DNA of 64,000 nt from Bacteroidales bacterium (GCA_014800815.1 JAAVFI010000050.1:1-64000); one strand, 5' to 3'; positions 47,201 through 55,513 are shown, numbered from the stretch's first letter. Notes: generated by a model from the letters alone, not told the origin. Numbers and translations are program-made.

Positions 47201-47758
47201 CTGCAGCAGATCCACGCCGCCGTCGATGAGTGCGCCGGCCTGCTGCTCGAAAGCATCGCTCATCCGGGCGAAGTCCACGCTGCGTGCACCCTGGTCGTTG
47301 ATGTCGGACGAAAGAGATGCTGCAAAACCCGTCGGGCCCATCGAACCTGCTACAAAGCGCGGATGCTCGGGAGTGGAAAAGCGGTCGGCTTCGGCACGCG
47401 CCAGTTGAGCGCCGGCACGGTTTATATTCTCCACAAGGTGCTCGGTGCCATACTCATGCTGCGAAAGCACGGTGGCATTGAAAGTATTGGTTTCAATAAT
47501 ATCGGCACCCGCTTCGAGGTACCGGCGGTGAATAGCCGCCACTTTCTCGGGAGCGGTGAGACACAGAATATCATTATTCCCTTTCAGAGCTACGGGATGT
47601 TCGGCGAGAAGTTCGCCTCTGAATTCCGATTCTGAAAGAGATAGAAGTTGAATCATCACACCCATAGAGCCGTCGAGAACGAGTACACGGTTCCTGACCG
47701 CATCCACCAATTGCTGATAGTTGCGTTGTGATTGATTGTTCGATATTTTTGTGCTCAT
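44240..47758 (-). CDS. metH: Cobalamin-dependent methionine synthase
   Basis: 1172 aa from the Met at 47758; an upstream in-frame ATG (47797) adds 13 residues. All four modules are present. The Hcy domain has GFNCSAGP and GGCCGTTPAH zinc cysteines. The pterin domain has FINIGERCNV. The B12 module (about 640-860) has GDVHDIGKN with the cobalt-ligand His. The C-terminal activation domain contains RPAVGYPSLPNQ. It transfers methyl from 5-methyl-THF to homocysteine. It requires B12. Last gene of the metY-metF-metH cluster, with a repeat hairpin before it. Confidence 0.93.
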   Translation of the reverse strand: MSTKISNNQSQRNYQQLVDAVRNRVLVLDGSMGVMIQLLSLSESEFRGELLAEHPVALKGNNDILCLTAPEKVAAIHRRYLEAGADIIETNTFNATVLSQHEYGTEHLVENINRAGAQLARAEADRFSTPEHPRFVAGSMGPTGFAASLSSDINDQGARSVDFARMSDAFEQQAGALIDGGVDLLQIETIFDALNAKAAIAGARRAMAKRGVDVPIVLSITVSDTSGRILSGHTPEAFLSIVEYAHPLAVGFNCSAGPASLAPFVSRLAAISPFATIFYPNAGLPDSTGRYAETPERFAEAIEPLLANGMLNIAGGCCGTTPAHIAALRELADRYPAPRKPRDGKDVAWLAGIDEFHDDRGFINIGERCNVAGSRKFLRLIKEKNYDEAVAIARKQVEDGAMILDINMDDGMLDTPAEMEYFLRLLTADPVTASVPWMIDSSDFDTIVKALQNVPGRAIVNSISLKPGEETFLEQARIIHSLGAAVVVMAFDEEGQATTFERKIEICGRAYRLLTEKVGFAPRDIIFDPNVLTIATGMPEHDRYALDFIRAVEWIHTTLPGAKTSGGLSNLSFAFRGNNYMRQAMHAVFLYHAIQAGMSMAIMDPATKVTYDAIPSALLTLLEDVILCRREDATDRLLQHAAEFTPDAAGSAESAEAVSAMPVGDRLAAALISGNDTALEADLQEAVEQFGSAHAVVEGPLMSGMERVGTLFESGKMFLPQVVKSARTMHRAVDILRPQLEAGMTAGSGKGLFLLATVKGDVHDIGKNIAAVILRCNNFRVVDLGVQVESRTIVEKALELKPDFIGLSGLISPSLNEMVNVAEALRDAGISVPLFVGGAATSEAHTALRIAPAYGEGGLVVRVGDASQNPVIASRLLADYAKEAVRIHALQQELRNEAEAAATESDSAAAQQDTARTPQWDEKEIVKPTYTGMETLEVSVGEVRKFINWTYFFNCWKVRPDTAEAQDLRKDAEAVLDEIEAAGGNMLCRAGFFAAWPEGDGLNVDGIHIPTPRQKPSADRSTQLALCDFVAPREYGDYVGCFTVTIGEKIRELLKGSCCECDSYRHILLQSVCDRLAEATSDWLHYKVRTALWGYSPDEALDLSALKQGRYRGIRPAVGYPSLPNQQTMHLLAKLVNPSEIGVEVTENGALLPSSSVAGFYFASPKSRYFIV

Positions 47759-47821
47759 TGCCTGCTTCTTATTATTGACGATAATTGGGTAAGCCATTAT
47801 TTTTCGTATGACTTACCCAAA

Positions 47822-47987
47822 TAAGTAAGTCATGTAAATTAGTTTATACTAAAATTTGAAGTAGTTATGAGTAAGATTCGTACTTGCGAAGAAGAAGTTA
47901 TGGGGCTCCATAATGACTGATGAACAAGCACGAAGATTGCCATAACTACTCAAAGGTTGATATAAACTAAATTTCATGACTTACTTA
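47822..47987. repeat. TAAGTAAGTC near-palindromic repeat, copy A (166 bp)
   Basis: The two halves are reverse complements over most of the length and meet at TTATGGGGCTCCATAA. About 17 differences separate it from copy B, by hand alignment. It lies between metF and metH. A further half end (ATGACTTACC) lies just beside it at 47809. Confidence 0.75.
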
Positions 47988-48003
47988 AAACCGGAATACA
48001 AAT

Positions 48004-48960
48004 TTAGTAAATATTTTTAGCAATATCAACCACACTGCGTGTTGCGTGCATTGCATAGAAGTGAATACTCGGCACATTATTACTTTTCAGTTCCTTGGCC
48101 TGAGCCGTTGCCCACTCCACTCCGAGCGCACGCACTTCGTCGTCGGTGGTACAGCGCATTAGTTCGCGCGACAGTTCCGTAGGGAAGTCGATGTGGAAGA
48201 TACGCGGCAGCAGCGACATCTGGCGCAGAGAGGTCAGCGGCTTGATACCCGGGATGATAGGCACGTCTATACCCGCCGCACGGCAACGCTCTACGAAGTC
48301 GAAATACTTCTTGTTGTCGAAAAACATCTGGGTCACGATATACGATGCACCGTTATCTACCTTGGTCTTGAGGTGAATAAGGTCGCTGTCGAGGTTCATG
48401 GCTTCCTCGTGCTTCTCGGGATAACCGGCCACGCCGAAAGAGAACGGATGCGCAAGAGGCGAATTGCACGAGCCGTCGGCCATGATGCCTTCATTGAACT
48501 CAACTATCTGGCGGGCAAGCGTCGAAGCGTGGATGTGGCCGTCGGGACTTGTGCTGAACGAGGCCGCATTGCGCTCGCGGTCGCCGCGCAGGGCAAGCAC
48601 GTCGGTGATGCCGAGATACGAGAGGTCGATGAGCTGGTCCTCGATTTCACGGCGTCCGTAGTCTCCGCAGATGATGTGAGGCACAGGGCGGATGCCGAAT
48701 CGCTCCTTGAGCACGGCGGCGATTGCCACTGTGCCCGGACGCTTCTGCGCCGAAATGGCGCGGTAAGTGCCTCCACCAACATGGGTGTAGGACACTTCCG
48801 TGCGGTGAGTTGTGATATTCACATACGCCGGGTTGAACTCAAGCAGAGGTTTTATGCTGTCGAGCGTTTTGTCGATACTGTTACCGCGGATCGGGGGCAG
48901 TATTTCAAAAGAGAACGCTGTGGGATGATCTGATGCTAAAAATGAAGCTACACTATCCAT
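48004..48960 (-). CDS. metF: 5,10-methylenetetrahydrofolate reductase
   Basis: 318 aa, typical length. SFEILPPIRG near the start, YVNITTHRTEV, DVLALRGDRE, GVAGYPEKHEE and VTQMFFDNKKYFDFV match MetF, an FAD-containing TIM barrel that makes 5-methyl-THF. That product is the methyl donor for MetH next to it. It sits between metY and metH on the same strand, with repeats C and A in the two gaps. Confidence 0.93.
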   Translation of the reverse strand: MDSVASFLASDHPTAFSFEILPPIRGNSIDKTLDSIKPLLEFNPAYVNITTHRTEVSYTHVGGGTYRAISAQKRPGTVAIAAVLKERFGIRPVPHIICGDYGRREIEDQLIDLSYLGITDVLALRGDRERNAASFSTSPDGHIHASTLARQIVEFNEGIMADGSCNSPLAHPFSFGVAGYPEKHEEAMNLDSDLIHLKTKVDNGASYIVTQMFFDNKKYFDFVERCRAAGIDVPIIPGIKPLTSLRQMSLLPRIFHIDFPTELSRELMRCTTDDEVRALGVEWATAQAKELKSNNVPSIHFYAMHATRSVVDIAKNIY

Positions 48961-48982
48961 TTATTGTGGTGGTTGTGTGTAT

Positions 48983-49149
48983 TAAGTATGTGTTCTAAAT
49001 TATTTATTGTATAGAATTATGAAGTATGTGGATGAAATTTTGCATTCGGCAGAGGGCGTTATGGGGTTCCATAGCAACTGAAGCCGGATACGGAAGTTCG
49101 CCGCATAGTTTATGAGACAATGCATTAAATAATTTTGAACACATACTTA
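48983..49149. repeat. TAAGTATGTG near-palindromic repeat, copy C (167 bp, diverged)
   Basis: The ends TAAGTATGTGTTC...ATTATTTA match inverted with 1 mismatch in about 24. The centre GTTATGGGGTTCCATAG corresponds to the centre of copies A and B. The last three bases are the metY stop codon. Confidence 0.7.
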
Positions 49150-50439
49150 GACCTTGTCAAGAGCTTGTGATAGATCGGCGAGAAGGTCGTCGATGTGCTC
49201 GAGGCCTATGCTCAGACGCACTGTCGAGGGGCTGATGTGAGCCTGGGCGAGCTCTTCCTCGTTCATCTGCGAGTGTGTGGTAGAGGCGGGATGTATCACG
49301 AGGCTCTTGGCGTCGGCTACATTGGCAAGCAGAGAGAAAATCTTCAGCGAGTCGATAAATTTCCATGCAGCTTCCTGACCGCCTTCCACCTCGAAGGTAA
49401 AGATGCTGCCGGCTCCCTTGGGATAATATTTCTTATAGAGCTCGTGGTCGGGGTGAGAGGGGAGTGAGGGGTGGCTCACCGATTTAACCTTGGGATGAGC
49501 GGCGAGGAATTCTACCACCTTGAGTGCGTTCTCTACGTGGCGCTCTACACGGAGCGAGAGAGTCTCGAGGCCCTGCAGAAGCAGGAAGGCGTTGAAGGGA
49601 GAGATGCAGGCGCCCTCGTCGCGGAGCACTACGGCACGGATGCGGGTTGCAAACGGTGCGGCGGGTGCGGCGTCGGCGAATATCGCGCCGTGATAGCTGG
49701 GGTCGGGTTTACCGATAGAGGGGAAACGGTCGGCATGCTTGTGGAAATCGAATTTGCCGCCGTCGACTATAACGCCGCCGAGAGTAGTGCCGTGTCCGCC
49801 GAGGAATTTTGTAGCCGAGTGTACCACAATGTCGGCGCCGTGTTCGAGCGGGCGAATGAGGTAGGGAGTGCCGAAGGTGTTGTCGACGATGAAGAGTGCG
49901 CCGTGCTCGTGTGCGATTTCCGAGATAACCTCGAAGTTGGTCACATCGCTGTTGGGGTTGCCGAATGTCTCACCGTACACCACCTTGGTGTTGGGGCGGA
50001 TAGCCTTGCGTAGCGCTTCGGGGTCGTTGAGATTGACAATAGTATATTCGATGCCGCGGGCGGCGAGAGTGTGTACGATGAGGTTGTAGGACCCGCCATA
50101 GAGATTGTCGGCAGCTACAATGTGGTCGCCGGGAGCAAGCACATTCTCAAGCGAGTAGGTCACGGCTGCGGCACCCGAGGCTACGGCCAGCGCTCCTGTT
50201 CCGCCTTCGAGGGCAGCCACGCGCTGCTCGAGCACATCCTGAGTGGGGTTTGTCAGGCGTCCGTAGATATTTCCCGCATCCTTGAGGGCAAAGCGGTCGG
50301 CGGCGTGGGCTGAATTATTGAAGAGGTATGCAGCCGTCTGGTAGATAGGTACTGCGCGTGCTCCCGAGGGAGTGTCGCCTACGAATTGTCCTGCATGAAG
50401 TTGAAGGGTCTCGAAGTGGAGGGGTGCGTTATCAGCCAT
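49147..50439 (-). CDS. metY: O-acetylhomoserine aminocarboxypropyltransferase (sulfhydrylase)
   Basis: 430 aa from the Met at 50439 ([18 protein letters not shown]); the track start adds 19 residues that overlap the promoter. Cys/Met metabolism PLP family: [27 protein letters not shown], and [13 protein letters not shown] with the PLP lysine. It makes homocysteine from O-acetylhomoserine and sulfide. First gene of the methionine cluster, divergent from an Lrp-type regulator. Confidence 0.9.
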   Translation of the reverse strand: MADNAPLHFETLQLHAGQFVGDTPSGARAVPIYQTAAYLFNNSAHAADRFALKDAGNIYGRLTNPTQDVLEQRVAALEGGTGALAVASGAAAVTYSLENVLAPGDHIVAADNLYGGSYNLIVHTLAARGIEYTIVNLNDPEALRKAIRPNTKVVYGETFGNPNSDVTNFEVISEIAHEHGALFIVDNTFGTPYLIRPLEHGADIVVHSATKFLGGHGTTLGGVIVDGGKFDFHKHADRFPSIGKPDPSYHGAIFADAAPAAPFATRIRAVVLRDEGACISPFNAFLLLQGLETLSLRVERHVENALKVVEFLAAHPKVKSVSHPSLPSHPDHELYKKYYPKGAGSIFTFEVEGGQEAAWKFIDSLKIFSLLANVADAKSLVIHPASTTHSQMNEEELAQAHISPSTVRLSIGLEHIDDLLADLSQALDKV

Positions 50440-50481
50440 ATATGTGAGTTTTATTTCGTTTCGTGATTCATTTGAACACTG

Positions 50482-50489
50482 CAAAGTTA
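50482..50489 (-). promoter_or_regulatory. -7 element of metY promoter
   Basis: TAACTTTG on the minus strand, about 43 bases before the metY start, with a TTG about 20 bases further upstream. Confidence 0.6.
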
Positions 50490-50582
50490 GATACAAAGAA
50501 TATTTGTTGCAAGTACCTGTGTAATTTTAGTGCAAATGAATATTTTTCGGCTTGAAAATAATTCATTTGTTCCTGAAATCAC

Positions 50583-50590
50583 TATCTTTG
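50583..50590 (+). promoter_or_regulatory. -7 element of lrp-type gene
   Basis: TATCTTTG, 25 bases before the start at 50616. The upstream TTTG (50566) is closer than usual, so the -33 part is uncertain. Confidence 0.55.
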
Positions 50591-50615
50591 CACTCTAAAC
50601 CTTACAAATGCATAA

Positions 50616-51089
50616 ATGACTATGAAATTTGAAAGAGAACGCGATGCTGTCGACATGGCGATACTGCGTGAGCTGCAACTCAACGCCCGCCTCTCGGTGC
50701 GCGAACTGGCCGCACGCATACATCGCTCTCCCATGCCCGTGGCCGAACGTCTAAGGCGCCTCGAGAGCGAGGGCGTAATCAAAGGATATACCGCTCAGCT
50801 CGACATGGGAAAACTCGGACACGGATTCACCGTGTTCTGTAATGTGCGTCTGAATCATATAAATACGGAGATTCACACGGCCTTTGCGCAGGAGGTGCAA
50901 TCTATGGCTGAAGTCGCCGAGTGCTACAATGTATCCGGCGAATTCGACTATATGCTCAAAGTTCAGGTACCCGATATGGAGGCCTACCGACTCTTCGTTA
51001 CCGAGCGACTCGGCAAACTCTCTATGCTCGACTCAGTGCAGAGCGTTTTCGTTATGGAAAATATCAAGCAGACCGTGGTACTGCTTTAA
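50616..51089 (+). CDS. Lrp/AsnC-family transcriptional regulator
   Basis: 157 aa. N-terminal winged HTH (about 10-55, DMAILRELQLNARLSVRELAARI, then RRLESEGVIKGYTAQLD). A C-terminal RAM domain (about 70-150) ends in VQSVFVMENIKQTVVLL. Members sense amino acids and act as dimers or octamers. It is divergent from metY and so a candidate regulator of the methionine cluster; this is inference from position. Confidence 0.88.
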   Translation: MTMKFERERDAVDMAILRELQLNARLSVRELAARIHRSPMPVAERLRRLESEGVIKGYTAQLDMGKLGHGFTVFCNVRLNHINTEIHTAFAQEVQSMAEVAECYNVSGEFDYMLKVQVPDMEAYRLFVTERLGKLSMLDSVQSVFVMENIKQTVVLL

Positions 51090-51125
51090 GACCCCGTTAA
51101 CAAATATTGGGGAACGGGGTCTTAA
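51086..51125. terminator. Convergent terminator spanning both stop codons
   Basis: TTAAGACCCCGTT and AACGGGGTCTTAA form a perfect 13-bp stem. The lrp stop TAA lies in the left arm and the esterase-GH29 stop lies in the right arm. Confidence 0.75.
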
Positions 51126-53224
51126 TCCCGGGCTTTAAACTTGAACGCAAGAGGCTCGGCAGTAGTGCCTTCGGGTATATAGACGGTCACCTTGTTGTCT
51201 TTTACAGTGTACTTCACATTCTTGCCCGTATTGAGCATGCGGAGGCGTCCTGCGGGAATATTTCCTTCCCATTCTATAGATGAGGGCAGAGTGCCGTCTT
51301 CATCTATTGCGTAGACCGCATAGAGAGTCTTGCCGTCTTTCGAGGCTGAGAACCAGGTATTTCCCGAATTATAGTTCGGCGTGATGCGTGTGCTGTATAT
51401 TGCCTCGCCATTGCGCTTGAGCCATTCGCCTGCGGTCGAGAGCCTTTCGTAGACCTCGGGGTCGAAGTTGCCGTTCTTGTCCGGGCCTACATTGAGGGCC
51501 ATACATCCGCCCTTTGCCACAATTTCGGCGAGGGTATTTATTATCCAGTTGGCACTTTTGTAAGCAGAGTTCGGCTTCCAGCCCCAGCCGCCCGCGAGCG
51601 TAAGGCAGCTTTCCCACGGGAAATCCTGCTGCACGGGCGGAATCTTGTTCTCGGGAGTCTGATAGTTCTCGTTGCGGCCATGCACGGTGCGGTCTACCGC
51701 CAGCAGGCCGGGCTGCTTGATGCGTGCCGCATCGACAATGCTGTCCATATGCAGGTCTGCATTCGGTTTGCGTATAAATCCTCCGTCGAGCCAGAGGATA
51801 TCCATTCGCCCATAATCGCTCATGAGTTCGTCGATTTGAGCCGACACGAACTCGCGGAACTTCGCCCACTTTTCAGGATGTTTTTCAATGCTGTAGTTAG
51901 GCCACCTTGTCGGGGTGGAGTAGAACGGGTCCCAGTAATACTCCGAGTGCCAGTCGGGCTTCGAATAGTATGCTCCTACCATGAAATCCTTGTCGCGGAA
52001 GGCGTCGAACAGATAGTAGGCTATGTTGGCGTATTTACCGTCCTTATAGGGGGTATTCGTCACCTTATAGTCTGTCTGCTTCGTATCGAACATACAGAAG
52101 CCGTCGTGATGTTTAGTGGTGAATATAAGGTATTTGAATCCGTTGTCCTTGAAGAACTCAGCCCACTTGTAAGGGTCGAAGTCGGTAGGATTGAATTGGT
52201 CGGCAAGCCCCCAGTACCACTCCTTGAACTCACCGTAGTCGGGTCGGTCGGGTCGGGCTTTCTGTCGGCTGTTGGCAAACCAGCCGTCTTCGGAGCACAG
52301 CGCCCACGACTCCATGATGCCCGGAATCGAATATACTCCCCAGTGAAACATTATGCCCAACTTGCGGTCCTGCCAGTCTTCGAGTTTGGCGAGGACTTCG
52401 GGGTCGGAAGGCCACTCATATTTCTTGGAAGCCTTTTTGGGTGCGAGATTAAAAGATTTCTTTAAATCTGTCAACCAACTGTCTAACTTTGAAGTCCACT
52501 CCTTCTTGGATACATAGCTGTCGCTGAATCCCCAGCCGTGTCCGCCCGTCGGGAATATCATCATATCCACAGCTACCTTGTTCTTCGAGAGTGCCGCGCA
52601 ATAGTCGAGAGCGTTAATCGGCAACACCGCCTCATCGTCCGCGCTGTGAAATATCAGGGCCGGGGGCGTGTCGGGTGTTATCTGAGTCTCGTTGGAGTAG
52701 AGGTGCACCAGTTCTTCCGAAGGATTGTCGCCCAGGAGCATCTTGCGGCTGTAGGAGTGTGTCTTCTCCTTGGCCATGCTGATTACGGGGTAGAAAAGTA
52801 TCTGGAAATCAGGACGGCTGACAGAGTCGGGATAGTGTGTGGCAAGTGTGGATGCGAGGTGGCCGCCGGCGGAGAAACCCATTACACCAACCTTCGGCGC
52901 GATGCCTTTCATTATGGATATTGCCTTGAATCCGTCTTCGGCCGGCACAGTGTACTGCCCGTGAGGAAGACGGTATTTAAGTACCGCGTAGTCGATACCG
53001 CGGCTGTTGTACCAGTCCACGAAGTCGAATCCTTCGTGCCCCATGGCGTGGTTGGCATACGCGCCGCCCGGACACGAAATTACAGCAAGCCCCGAGGGAG
53101 CGTCGGCACGGAATATATACAGCATGGCGGCAGAATCGGCCGTCAGCGGCATATCTATTCGTTCGCCCGCGAATGAAACAACATTTGCAAGAAGAGCCAG
53201 AGTCAGCAGTACTATTTTTCGCAT
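51122..53224 (-). CDS. Esterase-GH29 alpha-L-fucosidase fusion
   Basis: 700 aa with a signal peptide (MRKIVLLTLALLANVVSFAG). Residues about 25-260 form an alpha/beta-hydrolase of the sugar acetyl-esterase type: SCPGGAYANHA, MGFSAGGHLAS with Ser118, FHSADDEAV and GGHGWG. Residues about 270-600 are GH29: FTTKHHDGFCMFDTKQTDY and the nucleophile Asp in MDILWLDGGF. A C-terminal beta part follows. It would remove acyl groups and then fucose from the same glycan. The promoter -7 element is at 53257-53264. Confidence 0.85.
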   Translation of the reverse strand: MRKIVLLTLALLANVVSFAGERIDMPLTADSAAMLYIFRADAPSGLAVISCPGGAYANHAMGHEGFDFVDWYNSRGIDYAVLKYRLPHGQYTVPAEDGFKAISIMKGIAPKVGVMGFSAGGHLASTLATHYPDSVSRPDFQILFYPVISMAKEKTHSYSRKMLLGDNPSEELVHLYSNETQITPDTPPALIFHSADDEAVLPINALDYCAALSKNKVAVDMMIFPTGGHGWGFSDSYVSKKEWTSKLDSWLTDLKKSFNLAPKKASKKYEWPSDPEVLAKLEDWQDRKLGIMFHWGVYSIPGIMESWALCSEDGWFANSRQKARPDRPDYGEFKEWYWGLADQFNPTDFDPYKWAEFFKDNGFKYLIFTTKHHDGFCMFDTKQTDYKVTNTPYKDGKYANIAYYLFDAFRDKDFMVGAYYSKPDWHSEYYWDPFYSTPTRWPNYSIEKHPEKWAKFREFVSAQIDELMSDYGRMDILWLDGGFIRKPNADLHMDSIVDAARIKQPGLLAVDRTVHGRNENYQTPENKIPPVQQDFPWESCLTLAGGWGWKPNSAYKSANWIINTLAEIVAKGGCMALNVGPDKNGNFDPEVYERLSTAGEWLKRNGEAIYSTRITPNYNSGNTWFSASKDGKTLYAVYAIDEDGTLPSSIEWEGNIPAGRLRMLNTGKNVKYTVKDNKVTVYIPEGTTAEPLAFKFKARD

Positions 53225-53256
53225 CGTTGAAAAGTGTGATCGGTTGAAAATTAATG

Positions 53257-53264
53257 CAAAGATA
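53257..53264 (-). promoter_or_regulatory. -7 element of esterase-GH29 gene
   Basis: TATCTTTG on the minus strand, 33 bases before the start. The -33 position falls inside repeat B, so the repeat end may supply part of the promoter. Confidence 0.5.
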
Positions 53265-53271
53265 GCTATTT

Positions 53272-53437
53272 TAAGTAAGTCTTGAAAATTAGTTTATATT
53301 ACAATTTGAAGGAGATATGAGCAAGATTCGTCCTTGCGAAGAAGGAGTTATGGGGCTCCATAATGACTGATGAGTAAGAACGAAGATTGCCATAACTACT
53401 CAAAGAGTGATATAAAATAATTTTTATGACTTACTTA
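53272..53437. repeat. TAAGTAAGTC near-palindromic repeat, copy B (166 bp)
   Basis: Same length and layout as copy A, about 90% identical by hand alignment. It lies between the GH29 fusion and a truncated AraC-like ORF. Confidence 0.75.
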
Positions 53438-53485
53438 TGCGGAATTAGTGGCTCTGTCCTTAACCTTTTTTACAAGTTATGATGC

Positions 53486-53581
53486 TTATACCGCTACCGG
53501 AGGATGCTCTGTGGTAAGTCCGTACAGCTTGTTGTAAGAAGCTATTGAGTCGAGTTTTACTACCGGCAAGTCATGTTTCAT
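53486..53581 (-). pseudogene. Truncated AraC-like regulator N-terminus
   Basis: A 31-codon ORF starts at ATG 53579-53581 and stops at TAA 53486-53488. It reads MKHDLPVVKLDSIASYNKLY, then GLTTEHPPVAV, which resembles the first residues of Bacteroidales AraC-type regulators (YGxxxxHPxVxV). A -7-like TATATTTG precedes it on the minus strand. The rest of the gene is missing and repeat B lies about 50 bases downstream. The family call is from a short stretch. Confidence 0.45.
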
Positions 53582-53689
53582 GGTGCAAATATAGCTCTTT
53601 TTCTCAAGATTTTACTCTCTTACCTAAATTATATGCAATTATGGTATGTCTTACCTGAATTCGGGTCTCTAAACTCGGAAGATATTTGC

Positions 53690-53697
53690 TAACTTTG
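53690..53697 (+). promoter_or_regulatory. -7 element of hydrolase gene
   Basis: TAACTTTG, only 13 bases before ATG 53711, so the transcript would have a leader of a few bases at most. Confidence 0.55.
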
Positions 53698-53710
53698 CAC
53701 ATGAAAGTAA

Positions 53711-54790
53711 ATGAAGATGAAGAAGATATTACTCGGCTCGATAATTTCGATAGCAATTTCACTGACAGCAAACTCTCAAATTATGAACGACATGAATACA
53801 AATAAATCACTCGCCGATATTGAGCGACTGACTCTTACCGAAGAATGGGACAAGGTATTCCCGAAAAGTGACAAGGTGAATCATCGTAAGGTGACTTTCG
53901 TAAACCGCTATGGCATAACGCTTGCCGCGGATATGTACACCCCGAAATCAGCCGCCGGAAAGTTGCCTGCTATTGCCGTGAGCGGACCTTTCGGTGCCGT
54001 CAAGGAGCAGTCAAGCGGTCTATATGCACAGCAGTTGGCCGAACGAGGCTTCCTGACAATCGCTTTCGACCCCTCCTTTACCGGCGAGAGCGGAGGCATG
54101 CCACGCAGAGTGGCCTCGCCTGATATAAATGTAGAAGATTTCTCTGCCGCCGTAGATTTTCTTTCTGTACAGCCGGAGGTCGATGCCGAAAGAATTGGCA
54201 TACTCGGCGTGTGCGGCTGGGGTGGTATTGCCATTCAGGCAGCAGTCAACGACCCGAGGATTAAGGCCACGGTTGCAGTAACTATGTATGATATGACACG
54301 TGTGAGCGCTAATGGTTATTTCGATGCCGACAACTCTAAGGAGAAGCGAAATGCCGCCCGCGCAGCTCTGGCAAAGCAACGCACGGAGGATTATCGGGCA
54401 GGTGAATACTCTCGCGCAGGCGGAGTGGTAGACCCGCTTCCCGACGACGCTCCTCAGTTTCTCAAAGACTACCATGCGTACTATAAGACCTCACGTGGTT
54501 TCCACCCCCGCTCGGGCAACTCTACCGACGGCTGGAATGTCACATCGGTACTCCCGTTTGTAAACTTCAAATTCTTCGAGTATGCCGACGAGCTGGAGAG
54601 CGCCGTGCTGATAGTACATGGCGATAAAGCCCACTCTTATTACTTCGGAAAAGACACTTTCGCAAAACTTCGCGGAGCTAACAAGCAGATGCTCACTGTA
54701 AAAGACGCGAGTCACTGCGACCTGTACGACCAACTGAATATTATTCCTTTCGACGAAATCGAGGCTTTCTATACCGAAAACCTCAAATGA
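53711..54790 (+). CDS. Secreted alpha/beta hydrolase, dienelactone-hydrolase-like
   Basis: 359 aa with a signal peptide (MKKILLGSIISIAISLTANS from the third Met). Landmarks: PAIAVSGPFGAVKEQ (oxyanion region), FDPSFTGESGG, and GILGVCGWGGIA with Cys in the nucleophile elbow. Also VLIVHGDKAHS and DASHCDLYDQ with the catalytic Asp/His. The Cys nucleophile fits dienelactone hydrolases and YcjY-like proteins. The substrate is unknown. Confidence 0.75.
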   Translation: MKMKKILLGSIISIAISLTANSQIMNDMNTNKSLADIERLTLTEEWDKVFPKSDKVNHRKVTFVNRYGITLAADMYTPKSAAGKLPAIAVSGPFGAVKEQSSGLYAQQLAERGFLTIAFDPSFTGESGGMPRRVASPDINVEDFSAAVDFLSVQPEVDAERIGILGVCGWGGIAIQAAVNDPRIKATVAVTMYDMTRVSANGYFDADNSKEKRNAARAALAKQRTEDYRAGEYSRAGGVVDPLPDDAPQFLKDYHAYYKTSRGFHPRSGNSTDGWNVTSVLPFVNFKFFEYADELESAVLIVHGDKAHSYYFGKDTFAKLRGANKQMLTVKDASHCDLYDQLNIIPFDEIEAFYTENLK

Positions 54791-54816
54791 CAACTGCAGA
54801 ATTTATATAGATAATG

Positions 54817-54843
54817 GCCTCCGGTGAAGTGATACCCGGAGGC
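54817..54843. terminator. Hairpin between hydrolase and pabC
   Basis: GCCTCCGG and CCGGAGGC, perfect 8-bp stem with an 11-base loop between convergent genes. No strong T-run. Confidence 0.45.
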
Positions 54844-54875
54844 TCTCCTGTACATGCCAAGATGCACGAACTAAG

Positions 54876-55499
54876 TCAGGAAGCAATTCGTATCCCAATA
54901 GGGATTACGGGCGCATATTCCAAGGGGAGCATTGCATTTATCAGCGATACTCCCGTTATACCGAATCTGTTGCCCTCGACTAAATCTTCACGGCGGATGT
55001 CGGCCTCGGTCAGAAGACCTTCGGTCAGAAGGTGTTGGCGCATCACTCCTTTTAGTAGCGGCAGGCGTGGAGTGTAGAGCCGATCGTTGCTGTGAAACAC
55101 GAGGTTGGTATACGACGTGTCGGTCACGAGTCCATTGCGTATGATTATCACCTCATCGCAGTTGCCCTTCTGCTCTGCAAGCGCCGACAGAGCAGTGCGG
55201 TCGCAACTCTTCAGATGATAGTCGAGACTCGCATCGGCCACAACCGCCTTGAGCGTTTTTACCGTGCGGGGAGAGTAGGGTAACAGCTCAATTTCCCGAA
55301 TATCAGTGTCGTAGACTATACGGCATTTATAAATTCCCGTGTCGGGAATATCACACAGGCTGCCGAGTGCCGCCTCGATATCGGGAACACACACGCTGCC
55401 TCCATATACCTCGCGGAGGGTTGCCGCAAGGCGTTGTTGGTGAAGTCCGAGCAGATGAAACCGCCCTCCTTCCAGTCGTATAGTCTCTATAAAATTCAT
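54876..55499 (-). CDS. pabC: Aminodeoxychorismate lyase (class IV aminotransferase)
   Basis: 207 aa, shorter than E. coli PabC but in the range of this family. DYHLKSCDR likely holds the PLP lysine, and DEVIIIRNGLVTDTSYTNLVF is the class IV signature. It converts 4-amino-4-deoxychorismate to p-aminobenzoate for folate. It is 14 bases downstream of pabB on the same strand. Confidence 0.8.
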   Translation of the reverse strand: MNFIETIRLEGGRFHLLGLHQQRLAATLREVYGGSVCVPDIEAALGSLCDIPDTGIYKCRIVYDTDIREIELLPYSPRTVKTLKAVVADASLDYHLKSCDRTALSALAEQKGNCDEVIIIRNGLVTDTSYTNLVFHSNDRLYTPRLPLLKGVMRQHLLTEGLLTEADIRREDLVEGNRFGITGVSLINAMLPLEYAPVIPIGIRIAS

Positions 55500-55513
55500 T
55501 ACTTACCTGTTTT

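Noticed and set aside
47760-49000. SAM riboswitches before metH and metF
   Set aside because: The structured sequences there are the dispersed palindromic repeats, which also occur away from methionine genes (copy B, D, E).
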